A stretch of DNA of 64,000 nucleotides from positions 1-64,000 of the forward strand of contig PCCS01000035.1 of NCBI GenBank assembly GCA_002731825.1. Reading direction: 5' to 3'. Positions 38,996-48,237 of the stretch are shown here, in pieces (positions within the stretch are counted from its first letter, which is position 1; each line of letters begins with the position of its first letter). The DNA is from Myxococcales bacterium (GTDB lineage Bacteria > Myxococcota_A > Bradymonadia > UBA7976 > UBA1532). The notes below the pieces were generated by a model. That model saw nothing but the letters and a program-made list of their open reading frames with translations. It ran no database searches and was not told the DNA's origin. Position numbers and translations under genes: made by a program.

Positions 38996-39781
38996 TCAAG
39001 TAGCAAGTTTTGATAGGGCTTTGACGAGTTGGTGATGTAATCGATGTCCCGATCGATAGGCCGTAAATCGCCCGAGCACCGGACGACCAAGAGCATATAA
39101 ATCGCCAAAGACATCAAGCCACTTGTGGCGGGCGACTTCGTCGTCAAATCGTAAACCGCCCATATTGAGTGCGAGACCATCATCGAATACAAGTGTATTG
39201 TCTAGGGTTGCTCCCAACGCAAGCCCCAATTCGTTGAGCCGCTTTGCATCTTTCAAAAACCCAAATGTTCGCGCATCAATAACGCCCTCCCATTGATCCG
39301 AATTGGCCTGGAACCTAAACGCTCCGAGTGACTCGAAATCTACGGTTACGCTGATGGATAATACCGGGTTAGGTTCGACTAATATCCATGACTCTTCATC
39401 TCCAATTCTAAATTGTTCATCGACAACAATCGGTGCAGCTGCAGGCCCGAACTGTGACCGCGGTGACATCAAATCAACCCAGCCTCTCGCGCTGCCATCG
39501 AGAATGGGGAGTTCTCCATCGAGGGTTGATATAAATACGTCGTCTATGCCCAGACCATGAAGGGCCGCGAATAAATGCTCGACGGTGGAGACCAAGCCAT
39601 GAGGTGTGAGCAGAGTTGTCGCAAAATCGGCTTGAGCCAGCATGTCGGGCCCAATCGCCGCACCATTGAAGCGCCGACCAGTACCAGAGGCTGCGGGCTC
39701 CAGGCGAACTGAACACTGGCGGCCAGAGTGCAGTGAGCGACCGGTCACCTCCACGACTTTCTCGATAGTTCGTCGAGCCAT
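38996..39781 (-). CDS. lpxC: UDP-3-O-acyl-N-acetylglucosamine deacetylase
   Basis: A 261-residue zinc enzyme for the committed step of lipid A synthesis. Zinc and catalytic motifs are visible: STVEHLFAALHGLGID (His near 67), RHKWLDVFGDLYAL (the KHKxxDxxGD-like site) and a C-terminal HHQLVKALSKL. The segment TFGFLKDAKRLNELGLALGA matches the family. It is shorter than the usual 300 residues because the C-terminus is trimmed, but no catalytic element is missing. GGGAG lies four bases upstream of the ATG. Shows that the cell has an outer membrane with lipid A. Confidence 0.95.
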   Translation of the reverse strand: MARRTIEKVVEVTGRSLHSGRQCSVRLEPAASGTGRRFNGAAIGPDMLAQADFATTLLTPHGLVSTVEHLFAALHGLGIDDVFISTLDGELPILDGSARGWVDLMSPRSQFGPAAAPIVVDEQFRIGDEESWILVEPNPVLSISVTVDFESLGAFRFQANSDQWEGVIDARTFGFLKDAKRLNELGLALGATLDNTLVFDDGLALNMGGLRFDDEVARHKWLDVFGDLYALGRPVLGRFTAYRSGHRLHHQLVKALSKLAT

Positions 39782-39901
39782 AAGCTCCCCTCTAGACGAA
39801 AATATGAGGTAAGGGACAAGACAGACGTGAGAGTCTTATGATACCAACAAAAAAGCAATGCCGACCACGGCTGTGGTCCGTTTCAGCCCAAGCGAGGATA
39901 C

Positions 39902-40708
39902 ATGAGGTTTGCCCTACCATTTTTTGCCCTAGCTATTTTTGCATGTGGAGAGGCCCAGGAGTCGAACTCGACCGTCGATCAAGGCGTCGCAAACGTCCCG
40001 GATGCAGGGTCCTCTTACAGTTGTAATGAAACCACGAGACGAGCAGAGGCAGAGGGTGACTTTAGCTGTGGGGACGCACCGGAGACGGTGGTCATCGACG
40101 ACAATGGTCGACGATTTGAGATCTTCAAATATGAAGCCAGTCATCCATTGGCTTCGAACTTGTGGGCTTTCCCGTGCGCAACTGTCGTCGGTGACAAATA
40201 CGAGGCACCAAATCAGCCCACAGAGGCTTGCTCTAGGCCAAATGTAATTCCTTGGCATAGTGTTCGGTGGACAGATGCCAATGCAGCCTGCGAGGCCATC
40301 GGCTGGCGTCTATGCCGCCGAGACGAGTTGGTTCGAGCATGCCAGGGCCCAAATGGCCAATTGTACACATTCGGCAGCCAATTCGAAGGCGGTGCATGCA
40401 ACGTCAGAGACGCATATCGAGATCCTGGTCAAAACTCGAGTACGGTTGCCCCAACGGGTCATTTCGCAGACTGCGTATCACGGGAAGGCGCGAATGATCT
40501 CACCGGTAATTTATGGGAATGGTCTAACGATCGAGATGAAGCCGATGGATCAGCACGATTCTATTACGGTGCGGGTTGGAAAACCATCGCAGAGCGCCAC
40601 CGCGACAGAGACCAAGCATGCGATGTGGAATCACGCATACCTGGGGTCTCAGCGCGTAGTTTCATTAAAGAATATGTCGGATTTCGGTGCTGTAGAAACG
40701 CCCCATGA
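39902..40708 (+). CDS. Lipoprotein with a formylglycine-generating-enzyme (SUMF1) fold
   Basis: The 268-residue protein has a lipoprotein signal (FFALAIFACGE). The rest is an FGE/SUMF1-like domain: VRWTDANAACEAIGWRLCRR, NDLTGNLWEWSNDRDEADGS and GVSARSFIKEYVGFRCCR. The two Cys that make the copper site of true FGE are not clear, so I infer a binding fold rather than an active FGE; related proteins use it to bind peptides or cofactors. Anchored in the envelope. SD GAGGATAC is good. Its stop overlaps the next gene (ATGA). Confidence 0.8.
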   Translation: MRFALPFFALAIFACGEAQESNSTVDQGVANVPDAGSSYSCNETTRRAEAEGDFSCGDAPETVVIDDNGRRFEIFKYEASHPLASNLWAFPCATVVGDKYEAPNQPTEACSRPNVIPWHSVRWTDANAACEAIGWRLCRRDELVRACQGPNGQLYTFGSQFEGGACNVRDAYRDPGQNSSTVAPTGHFADCVSREGANDLTGNLWEWSNDRDEADGSARFYYGAGWKTIAERHRDRDQACDVESRIPGVSARSFIKEYVGFRCCRNAP

Positions 40709-41244
40709 GGAAGCAGATCGAGATCGATCTGAGATGGGTCCTACTCTTCATGTCATTTTTAGGGACATATCTTCTTCGTGGCGATGCTATCGGACTGAGC
40801 GTGTTCCTCGGGATATTTACGCTATCCGTTGCGGTCTATCTTAAAGTTGTGCGCAAATACCTGGATCGTCAGTCGCAGCGGCTTCAAGGACATGTTGTAG
40901 CCCTCCTCGAACGCCACGAAGATGAGTCTGCCAAAGCTTTGATTGCGGACCAAACAGCTCTACGGATCTGGGGGCGTAAGCATGTAATGGATAATGCGCT
41001 CGGTCTTGTGGAAATGAGCCAAATGAATCACGAAACGGCCTATGGACACTTTGAGCAGGCGGCTCGATCAGCCCCCTACAAAGACCGTTTCAGCATCGAG
41101 CTGAACTTGGTCAATGTGGACGTTGCACTCAAGCGGAACCAGGCGGCTATTGAGCGCTGCCGACGCCTGCTCAAGCAACGCCCGGATTCGCCAGTTCTCC
41201 GTGAAAAGTTGGCCGAACTCCTCATCGAGGACATGGATGGCTAA
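40705..41244 (+). CDS. Membrane-anchored TPR protein
   Basis: The 179-residue protein has a hydrophobic N-terminus (about 10-52, two close helices), then a helical cytosolic region with TPR-like repeats (about 65-175: LIADQTALRIWGRKHVMDNA, TAYGHFEQAARSAPYKDRFS). The ATG overlaps the stop of the FGE-like gene by four bases, so both are made together. It converges on the HtrA-like gene with a four-base overlap (CTAA). Function unknown; probably a partner of the lipoprotein. Confidence 0.65.
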   Translation: MRKQIEIDLRWVLLFMSFLGTYLLRGDAIGLSVFLGIFTLSVAVYLKVVRKYLDRQSQRLQGHVVALLERHEDESAKALIADQTALRIWGRKHVMDNALGLVEMSQMNHETAYGHFEQAARSAPYKDRFSIELNLVNVDVALKRNQAAIERCRRLLKQRPDSPVLREKLAELLIEDMDG

Positions 41245-42281
41245 GGTAACCGGCCCAATGTCATAGCAATGTTGAGTCGTTCGTCTTCCCGCGCCACCAA
41301 CAAATTGACCACGCGTCCTGGCGGCGTGGCTGCAATCTGCCACGCCACGGCTCTATGGTGGAGTATTCGGCGCCCATTGATGGCTAAGATAATATCGCCC
41401 GGTTGGAGCCCTGCTTGATCGGCAGGTCCGTCACCAACCAGGGCCCTGACCCGTGCTCCATATGGTTCACTTAGATCGGCATTCTCAGCAGCCTGAAAGG
41501 AAACGGCTTGCGGATACAGCCCTGCAAATCCCCGTTCGAAGCGTCCATGCTTGAGAATTCGATCAACCACAAGCGCAACGGCAGAAATATGAGTGGAAAA
41601 AGATAAGCCTTCTCCTTTTTTAGCCGTATTGAGTCCAATGACCTCACCGCGGGTATTGACTAGGGGACCTCCCGAGTTTCCCTTAAATATCGCCACGTCA
41701 GATTGAATGAACTCGGCCCTGTGTTGAGTCAGTCCAGGTACATCGAAACGACGCACAGCGCTGACGACACCAACCGCAATGGAATGCTCCATTCCGAAGG
41801 GGTGGCCAATCGCTGCAACCCATTGACCGGGCTTGATATTTGGAGCAACCGTGCGCGGGACGGGTTTTAACTGAAGATTATCAACCTTCAATACGGCCAA
41901 ATCCGTGGGTACGTCTAAGCCAATGATGCGAGCGACAAACACCTTTCCATCACGACGACGAACACGAATGGTTTCGGACTCAGCCACAAGATGTGCATTG
42001 GTCACGAGATGTCCATTGATATCCCAGACTAAGGCTGTACCCAGTCGCTTTGCCTTAAAACGGCCCCCATCCGGCCCACCGGCAGCGATACCGACGGTGG
42101 ATGGACTGATCCGAGCAAATACAGACACAAAGTCAGGCCGGCAGGCTTGGTTGTCGGTCTTCGATGCCCGGTTCTGTTCAACCGATACGGACGGCTGTGG
42201 AGCATCAGATGTTTTTGCCGGCGGGGAACAGCCGTTCAAGAGGCACCCAAGGGCGGTTAGTGTAAGGCTTTTATGTAGCAA
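41241..42281 (-). CDS. HtrA/DegP-like lipoprotein serine protease with PDZ domain
   Basis: A 346-residue trypsin-fold protease with a lipoprotein signal (CLLNGCSPP, Cys18). The catalytic triad is visible: His in LVTNAHLVAES, Asp in PTDLAVLKVD and Ser in FKGNSGGPLVN. A C-terminal PDZ domain (about 250-335) has VGDGPADQAGLQPGDIILAI. DegP-type proteins clear or refold damaged envelope proteins; the lipid anchor is a variation. The start is TTG, six bases after the DUF1844 stop, consistent with an operon. Confidence 0.9.
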   Translation of the reverse strand: MLHKSLTLTALGCLLNGCSPPAKTSDAPQPSVSVEQNRASKTDNQACRPDFVSVFARISPSTVGIAAGGPDGGRFKAKRLGTALVWDINGHLVTNAHLVAESETIRVRRRDGKVFVARIIGLDVPTDLAVLKVDNLQLKPVPRTVAPNIKPGQWVAAIGHPFGMEHSIAVGVVSAVRRFDVPGLTQHRAEFIQSDVAIFKGNSGGPLVNTRGEVIGLNTAKKGEGLSFSTHISAVALVVDRILKHGRFERGFAGLYPQAVSFQAAENADLSEPYGARVRALVGDGPADQAGLQPGDIILAINGRRILHHRAVAWQIAATPPGRVVNLLVAREDERLNIAMTLGRLP

Positions 42282-42287
42282 AGCTGT

Positions 42288-42629
42288 CTACCCGCGGACG
42301 TGGAGGTACTTGACCTTCAATTCATAGAGAAGCGTGTCCAGCAACTTCTCCTCGCTCGCATTGAGGTTGTTCGCAGTCTTTTCTTTCAACATCTTGAGCG
42401 TATCGATGATGTGAGCCGCCGCTCCGACATCTCGTTCGTCTTCGGCGATTCCATCGACGTCACCGAGATGGAGCAATGCCATCGCGTTTAGTGATAGGAT
42501 GTGCGTTGAAAAGTCCATATCTTGGAGTGAACGAGGACTATTTTGGTCAACACTGGGTCTGTCGGTGATACGCGTCCGTCCATCGGGATCCGTCGCAAAC
42601 ACTCGCTGAGAATCTTTGTCGTCTGTCAT
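42288..42629 (-). CDS. DUF1844 protein
   Basis: A 113-residue protein of the DUF1844 family. Typical is DFSTHILSLNAMALLHLGDV near residue 35, a helix with DVGAAAHIIDTLKMLKEKT, and the end NLNASEEKLLDTLLYELKVK. The N-terminal 30 residues are polar. I start it at ATG 42629; a GTG six codons upstream is possible. The family is widespread in deltaproteobacteria and of unknown function. It is followed closely by the HtrA-like gene. Confidence 0.88.
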   Translation of the reverse strand: MTDDKDSQRVFATDPDGRTRITDRPSVDQNSPRSLQDMDFSTHILSLNAMALLHLGDVDGIAEDERDVGAAAHIIDTLKMLKEKTANNLNASEEKLLDTLLYELKVKYLHVRG

Positions 42630-42729
42630 CTTTGGCGTCTCACGCACGTGATTGAGTCGAGGGCGATCATACCCCTGAGCGCAAAGAGAAACAAAGATCT
42701 AATGTTTCAACGTCTCATGACGGTGAGAA

Positions 42730-42930
42730 TCAATCGTTCTCGCCCGTGTCCTTCGCTTCAGCGTGAGCAACACCAACGTCCAACATTTCAACGTCGATAA
42801 CATCAGCGACGTCTTTGAGGTCTTTTAAGTCAGCAAGATGCTTTTTGTAGGCATCCTGAGTCACTAGACCGTTCTCGATATTGCGCTTGACCAATCGAGT
42901 ATCCATCAGCAAGTCATCTGTTATCTTCAT
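42730..42930 (-). CDS. Small acidic helical protein (66 residues)
   Basis: The 66-residue protein starts with KITDDLLMDTRLVKRNIENG and is mainly helical and acidic. GAGGGA lies seven bases before the ATG, which supports a real gene. It has no Cys, signal peptide or membrane helix. The stop is 100 bases before the DUF1844 start, and the gene diverges from moxR across a 191-bp gap. I recognise no family. Confidence 0.6.
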   Translation of the reverse strand: MKITDDLLMDTRLVKRNIENGLVTQDAYKKHLADLKDLKDVADVIDVEMLDVGVAHAEAKDTGEND

Positions 42931-43060
42931 GAAAGCGTCCCTCTATGAACTGTGAGCCGCGGCATCCTGGTCTATATGGTCTCATTTGTCAAACCCCATT
43001 GCATAGATGATGAAAATGCGGAAAAATTTAGCTCAGGGAATAGATAGATCAACGGGATCG

Positions 43061-43088
43061 TTGACATCCGCTCTATTCTGCATATTTT
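43061..43088 (+). promoter_or_regulatory. Sigma-70-type promoter of the moxR-bat operon
   Basis: TTGACA (43061-43066) and TATTTT (43083-43088) are 16 bp apart; the -35 is perfect. The predicted start lies about 26 bases upstream of the GTG of moxR, and AAGGAGG (43109-43115) provides a strong ribosome site. This is the best promoter I could read in the window. Confidence 0.65.
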
Positions 43089-43121
43089 GCTTCGATGTAA
43101 TGATCATGAAGGAGGCGATTC

Positions 43122-44117
43122 GTGACAACGGATTTCCGAGGTGTACAAGAGTTAGTGAGAACAGAGAGCGCGTTTGTGCGTGACGTGTTGCACGAAGTAG
43201 AAAAAGTGATCGTCGGTCAACGGCAAATGGTGGAGCGGGTGTTGCTCGGTCTCTTAACCGGTGGCCACGTCTTGCTCGAGGGTGTTCCGGGGTTGGCTAA
43301 AACCCTAACGGTAAATACGTTAGCGCGAACGTTGGATGCGAGTTTCCAGCGGATTCAGTTTACACCTGACCTGCTGCCAGCTGACTTGATCGGGACGCTC
43401 ATTTACAATCCGCGGAGTGGGGAATTCACGCCGAAAAAAGGGCCCATATTCGCTAATATTATCCTTGCGGACGAAATCAATCGCGCGCCAGCGAAGGTTC
43501 AAAGCGCCTTGCTGGAAGCCATGCAAGAGCGACAGGTCACCATCGGTGATACAACGTACCCGCTTCAGCAACCCTTTATCGTCATGGCAACTCAAAACCC
43601 CATCGATCAAGAAGGGACCTATCCCCTACCAGAGGCGCAGGTAGACCGCTTCATGATGTTGGTCAAGGTTGATTATCCAACCAAGGATGAGGAGCGGGAG
43701 ATCATCAATCGGCAGCTCGATCCAGCGCCATTAGAGATCCGACCGATCATCACACCAGAAACAATTGCAAATGCGCGTAAGATCATCAGCGATATATACA
43801 TCGATGACCGAACAAAAGAATATATTTTAGACATTGTGTTTGCGACGCGGGAGCCAGCCAACGTGCCAGAACTTGGCGCTGATTTTTCCCGGTTTATCGA
43901 GGTCGGTGCAAGTCCTCGAGCGAGCATTTGGCTCTCGAGAGCCGCTAAAGCGCATGCCTTTATTCGCGGCCGCGGTGCTGTGCTGCCCGAGGATATCAAA
44001 GCCATCGCTCCTGACATTCTCAGGCATCGATTGATTCCAACGTACGAGGCTGAAGCAGAAGAACTATCGAGTGACGACCTGATAGAAAAGGTCTTGGACG
44101 TAGTCGAAATTCCGTAA
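43122..44117 (+). CDS. moxR: MoxR-family AAA+ ATPase
   Basis: A 331-residue AAA+ ATPase. Walker A is GVPGLAKT (near residue 53), Walker B is ILADEINRAPAKVQSALLEA, and sensor 1 is ATQNPIDQEGTYPLPEAQVDRF, given here in parts. It starts at GTG behind a strong AAGGAGG. MoxR proteins act as chaperone-like ATPases, usually next to VWA proteins; here it leads the bat operon. It probably remodels or loads the VWA proteins encoded downstream. Monomers form hexamers in the family. Confidence 0.95.
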   Translation: MTTDFRGVQELVRTESAFVRDVLHEVEKVIVGQRQMVERVLLGLLTGGHVLLEGVPGLAKTLTVNTLARTLDASFQRIQFTPDLLPADLIGTLIYNPRSGEFTPKKGPIFANIILADEINRAPAKVQSALLEAMQERQVTIGDTTYPLQQPFIVMATQNPIDQEGTYPLPEAQVDRFMMLVKVDYPTKDEEREIINRQLDPAPLEIRPIITPETIANARKIISDIYIDDRTKEYILDIVFATREPANVPELGADFSRFIEVGASPRASIWLSRAAKAHAFIRGRGAVLPEDIKAIAPDILRHRLIPTYEAEAEELSSDDLIEKVLDVVEIP

Positions 44118-44121
44118 ATTA

Positions 44122-45006
44122 ATGGGCGAATTATCACGAGAACTTCTGGCTGAAATCAGGCGAATTGAGATCATCACTCGGCGCCTGGTCAATCAGCAAA
44201 TGGCGGGTCATTACCACTCCGTATTTAAGGGGAGAGGTATGTCCTTCGATGAAGTTCGCGAATATCAACCCGGTGATGACCCACGAACAATCGATTGGAA
44301 CGTGACTGCTCGAACGGGTGACCCGTACGTAAAAACCTATGTGGAAGAGCGCGAGCTGACGGTTATGATCATGGTTGACATGAGTGGGTCCATGGCATTT
44401 GGCACAGTCCGAGACGAAAAACGGGTGGTCGCCGCCCGCTTGGCTGCAATGATGGCCTTCTCTGCAATCAGCAATGGCGACCGGGTCGGGCTGATCGCAT
44501 TTACAAATGAGGTCGAATGCTACGTTCCGCCAAAAAAAGGTCGAAAACATGTGCTTCGGATTATCGATGAGATTCTCCGCTTCGACCCATCTGGAGCCGG
44601 GACCGATCTGAATCAGGCCCTGGAATTTGTCGGCCGTGTCAACAAGAGAAAAGCGGTCATTTTTCTAATCTCGGACTTTTTAGACACAGGCTATGAGCGC
44701 GCACTGCATATTACCGCGCGCCGCCATGACCTCATTCCGCTGAGCATTGTTGATCCGGCCGAACATGTGATCAGTCAGCTCGGGTTAGTCATATTTGAGG
44801 ACCCTGAGACGGGTGCGAGACATGTCATCGACACGGCCAGGTCCAGCGTTCGGGATGCCTTCGCGAGAAAGCAGACAAAGGCGAATACTGAGCGGGACCA
44901 AACATTCCACCGCTATGGCTTAAGTCCAATCGAAGTCAGAACAGACGCCAAAGACTATGCAGCCCCGCTGGTCAACTACTTCAGAATCAGGGCGAGGCGA
45001 GCATGA
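44122..45006 (+). CDS. DUF58 protein with VWA-like fold
   Basis: A 294-residue cytosolic protein of the DUF58 family, the standard partner of MoxR. The family signature GRGMSFDEVREYQPGDDPRT is near residue 35, followed by IDWNVTARTG. The VWA-like part has MIIMVDMSGSM (MIDAS DxSxS) near 90 and AVIFLISDFLD near 175. It starts four bases after moxR and overlaps the next gene (ATGA). It probably binds the MoxR ATPase and metal. Confidence 0.93.
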   Translation: MGELSRELLAEIRRIEIITRRLVNQQMAGHYHSVFKGRGMSFDEVREYQPGDDPRTIDWNVTARTGDPYVKTYVEERELTVMIMVDMSGSMAFGTVRDEKRVVAARLAAMMAFSAISNGDRVGLIAFTNEVECYVPPKKGRKHVLRIIDEILRFDPSGAGTDLNQALEFVGRVNKRKAVIFLISDFLDTGYERALHITARRHDLIPLSIVDPAEHVISQLGLVIFEDPETGARHVIDTARSSVRDAFARKQTKANTERDQTFHRYGLSPIEVRTDAKDYAAPLVNYFRIRARRA

Positions 45007-46121
45007 GTCCACACAAGGTCTTAGTCTGGGCACTCATGGCTCAAGTCTCTTTGGCCCACGCGGCCGATGGAGGTCTCCCAGGCCTCGGGTCGACCCCGGC
45101 GGATGCCCAAGTGCAAGCTGAGGTTAAAAAAGTCGCTAAAGGCCCGCCTCCAGCTGTCAAAATGGAGTGCCTTCCGAACCCAGTCCTGATCGGACAACCG
45201 GTGGTGTGTGAACTGATCATCATTCACCGAGAGGACGTCACACTCACCGTGACAAGTCCGGCGGACATCACCCCGCTATCAGCCCCTCCGGCCCAAGCCC
45301 ATGGTGAGGGTTTACTCAAGTCTGTTCGACGGCTGCAAGTCATTCCTAAATCCATGAAAAAAGTGCATATCCAAGAATTGGTAATCGTCTGGACAGAAGC
45401 CGATGGTGGTATAGGAGAATACCCAGTATCCGAGCTGAGAATCCCCGTGCAATCGATGATGACCGGCGTCACTGATCCAAAGCCGAGAACCTACGATGTG
45501 CCGGTCCTAGACTCAGAGGCAGCGGACTTACAAAGCGAGAAAAAACGCTTCTTCAACGCACACGGTCCAATCCCATATCGCGTGACCAATTGGCCTTTGC
45601 TGATCACCTTGCTGGTTTTGGTTGGTGGAGCGGTCTTCACGCTGCTGGGCATTTGGCTCAATCGCTGGCTCAAAGCACGGCAAACTGAACCGGCTCCATG
45701 GGTTGATCCCAGGCCGGCTCACATCATTGCCTATGAGGCCCTTGATCTGCTGCGGTCAGAACGCTTGCCAGACAAGGACCTCTTCGAAGACTATTACGTG
45801 CGTATCTCGGAAATTATCCGAGCCTATTTGAAAAAGCGGTATGGCATTAACGGCCTCGAAATGACCAGTGAAGAGATCCGGACCTGGGCTGCACGAACCC
45901 GTTTGGGTCCTGACCCTGAGCGCGCACTCACTGATTTCCTCTATGAGACCGACATTGTGAAATTCGCCAATGTAAAGCCCAACATGGTCGAGATTGAAAT
46001 CATTACAAAACAGGCACATGGACTCATTGAATTGACGCGTCGATCAGAGACTGAACAAGGGGGTGCTGCCGACGAGGGGACACGGGAACAGGCCGCTCTC
46101 AATGGAGGCACAACTCAATGA
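45003..46121 (+). CDS. Membrane protein with BatD/DUF4381-like traits in the bat operon
   Basis: The 372-residue protein has a signal peptide (about 1-20, ending AHAAD), a periplasmic beta-rich part (about 45-165, KMECLPNPVLIGQPVVCELI at its start), one membrane helix (about 198-220) and a helical cytosolic tail (about 230-345: LFEDYYVRISEIIRAYLKKR, then FLYETDIVKFANVKPN). The tail matches DUF4381-like proteins that lie with moxR and DUF58. Start and stop overlap both neighbours (ATGA), indicating strong coupling. It may bring the ATPase pair to the membrane. Confidence 0.8.
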   Translation: MSPHKVLVWALMAQVSLAHAADGGLPGLGSTPADAQVQAEVKKVAKGPPPAVKMECLPNPVLIGQPVVCELIIIHREDVTLTVTSPADITPLSAPPAQAHGEGLLKSVRRLQVIPKSMKKVHIQELVIVWTEADGGIGEYPVSELRIPVQSMMTGVTDPKPRTYDVPVLDSEAADLQSEKKRFFNAHGPIPYRVTNWPLLITLLVLVGGAVFTLLGIWLNRWLKARQTEPAPWVDPRPAHIIAYEALDLLRSERLPDKDLFEDYYVRISEIIRAYLKKRYGINGLEMTSEEIRTWAARTRLGPDPERALTDFLYETDIVKFANVKPNMVEIEIITKQAHGLIELTRRSETEQGGAADEGTREQAALNGGTTQ

Positions 46122-47176
46122 ATTTTGCCGACGCCCCATTGTTCGCTCAGATCCTCTGGTGGATGCTGGTTTTCATCAGTCTTCTTGGTGCGATTTTCGG
46201 CTGGTTGAAACGCTGGCGGCATACAGCCTCCATGACCTATCCAGCAGATCTGAGAGTCACAGGCTTAAAACCAGGCCTCCGTGCGAGACTCGTGCATCTG
46301 CCTTTTATCCTTCGAACGATCGCCATCATTGGGTTGCTATTGGCATTGGCCCGTCCACAGCTTACGGAAGCGGAAACGGCAGACGTTGAAGGTATCGATA
46401 TCGTGGTTGCCTTCGATATGTCGGGGTCTATGGAACAGGTCGATATCAGCGAGGAAAAGCTAATCGCACTTCAAAATGCCGGCGAGGCACCGGCTAACCG
46501 CTTTATCGGGGCCGTTGAGGTGTTGCGCAACTTCGTCAAGACCCGACAATACGACCGGGTCTCCTTGGTCGTCTTCGGTAAGGAGGCCTTTCTGCAATTC
46601 CCCCTGACCTTGGACTACGGGGTCATGCTTAATATCCTGTCAAAGATGGCGTTGGGGGATATCGATGGCACAGGGACAGCCATCGGCAATGCGCTGGCCA
46701 TGAGCGTCGCTCGCTTCAAAGATAGCTCGGCGTCAACTCAGTTAATCATTTTGATCACCGATGGCGAAGATAACGGAAGCAAGATTGCGCCCAACGAAAT
46801 GGCAAAACTGGCCGCGGAGCGAAAAATTAAGGTTTTTCCAATCCTTGTCGGCAGCGAAGACCAAACCTGGCGCCCAACAGAAGCAGTCGATATTTTCACA
46901 CGGCAACGGCGGTACGAAAAAGTTGCATCTCAAGTCAACCCAAGTCTTCTCGAAGACATTGCTGAGACAACCAATGGACGCTTTTATCGGGCAGCAGATA
47001 CCGACTCTCTGGCCAAAGATTTTGTTGATATCTTGGACGAATTTGAGAAGTCACGACTGGTTGATTATGCAGCCGCTGAGAAGACGGAGTTATTCCATTT
47101 TTTCCTATGGCCGGCTCTTGGCCTTCTCCTGCTCGAGCTTTTGCTTTCACAGACCATTCTGAGGAGATTTCCGTAA
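46118..47176 (+). CDS. batA: BatA, membrane VWA protein
   Basis: A 352-residue inner-membrane protein: two N-terminal helices (about 10-30 and 62-80), a VWA domain (about 92-300) with MIDAS DMSGSM, GTAIGNAL and ILITDGEDNGS, and one C-terminal helix (about 328-348, LFHFFLWPALGLLLLELLLS). The VWA domain faces the periplasm. Bat proteins support stress survival and envelope integrity in several groups. Coupled to both neighbours (ATGA before, TAATG after). Confidence 0.93.
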   Translation: MNFADAPLFAQILWWMLVFISLLGAIFGWLKRWRHTASMTYPADLRVTGLKPGLRARLVHLPFILRTIAIIGLLLALARPQLTEAETADVEGIDIVVAFDMSGSMEQVDISEEKLIALQNAGEAPANRFIGAVEVLRNFVKTRQYDRVSLVVFGKEAFLQFPLTLDYGVMLNILSKMALGDIDGTGTAIGNALAMSVARFKDSSASTQLIILITDGEDNGSKIAPNEMAKLAAERKIKVFPILVGSEDQTWRPTEAVDIFTRQRRYEKVASQVNPSLLEDIAETTNGRFYRAADTDSLAKDFVDILDEFEKSRLVDYAAAEKTELFHFFLWPALGLLLLELLLSQTILRRFP

Positions 47177-48237
47177 TGCGCTGGGGCTTAGGAGACGTAT
47201 GGTGGCTCATGGTGATACCGATCTTCAGTATTGCCTTGTTTGCCTATGGCCATTCGGTCAGGCGAAGCATCGTGCGCCGTGCGGGATCCGTCCAACTCAT
47301 CCAAAAACTCATTTCGTCACTGTCTGTCGAGCGCCGCTTGGTCAAGCAACTCCTATTTGTCCTCGCGATCACGCTGATCGTCCTTGCGGCGCTGAGACCT
47401 CAATACGGCCGACGTCCCCAAACCCTAAGACAGACCGGGGTCGATATCGCGATCGCCTTCGACATCAGTAAATCCATGCTGGCCAGAGATGTCCACCCAT
47501 CACGATTAGACGCGGCGCGAACGCTGCTAAGCCAACTCATGGAGGAACTAAAAGGTGATCGAGTGGCCTTGGTTCCCTTTGCCGGAATTGCATTTACACA
47601 ATCTCCGCTGACAGCCGATCAGGGTGCGGTTAAACTGTACCTCGACAGTCTCGATCCTGCACAAATGCCCGTTGGTGGAACAAACTTAGCTATGGCTCTC
47701 GAAGAAGGCATCAAGCTCCTGACAGGTAAACAAGACCGTGGTGATAAAAGCAGTCGAAGCCGTGTTTTGCTCCTGATTACGGACGGTGAAGATGTGGCAA
47801 CTGACCAAGGCGAAGCGGCCAAAAAAGCGGCCACCAAAGCGGCTAAGGAGGGCATCACGGTCTTCTCTATAGCGGTCGGCACGCGGGTCGGAGAGCCCAT
47901 TCCCGTCGTCAATGATGATGGCTCTCATGCCGGCTATCAAAAGGACAGTTCAGGTAAACCAGTGTATAGCCGGCTCAACATCGACCTCTTAAACACGCTG
48001 ACGAGTCTATCCGACCCAGAAGGCAAAAAGAGCCGGCGTGTTTTCGAGTTCGATGGTCAACAGGATACCCTCAGTATGGTCGTAGACGAACTCGACAGCC
48101 TTCAAAAATCAGCGCTGCAAGCATCCATGCGCCATACCTACAATGAGAAGTATCAATACTTTCTATTCCCAGCCCTGTTACTGCTTCTATTGGAGAGCCG
48201 ACTCAGTGAACGTCGGGGCCGCGGAGTAAGATCATGA
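47176..48237 (+). CDS. batB: BatB, membrane VWA protein
   Basis: The 353-residue protein starts at ATG 47176, inside the batA stop (TAATG); an earlier in-frame codon would overlap batA by 70 bases. It has N-terminal helices (about 8-28, 55-73), a VWA domain with MIDAS DISKSM near residue 96, GTNLAMAL and LLLITDGEDVATD, and a C-terminal helix (KYQYFLFPALLLLLLESRLS). It differs from BatA by a longer insert near residue 250 (VVNDDGSHAGYQKDSSGKPV). BatA and BatB probably form a complex. Confidence 0.93.
   Translation: MRWGLGDVWWLMVIPIFSIALFAYGHSVRRSIVRRAGSVQLIQKLISSLSVERRLVKQLLFVLAITLIVLAALRPQYGRRPQTLRQTGVDIAIAFDISKSMLARDVHPSRLDAARTLLSQLMEELKGDRVALVPFAGIAFTQSPLTADQGAVKLYLDSLDPAQMPVGGTNLAMALEEGIKLLTGKQDRGDKSSRSRVLLLITDGEDVATDQGEAAKKAATKAAKEGITVFSIAVGTRVGEPIPVVNDDGSHAGYQKDSSGKPVYSRLNIDLLNTLTSLSDPEGKKSRRVFEFDGQQDTLSMVVDELDSLQKSALQASMRHTYNEKYQYFLFPALLLLLLESRLSERRGRGVRS

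Noticed and set aside
47107-47175. N-terminal extension of batB
   Set aside because: It overlaps batA coding for the C-terminal helix. The ATG in TAATG at 47176 gives the standard start.
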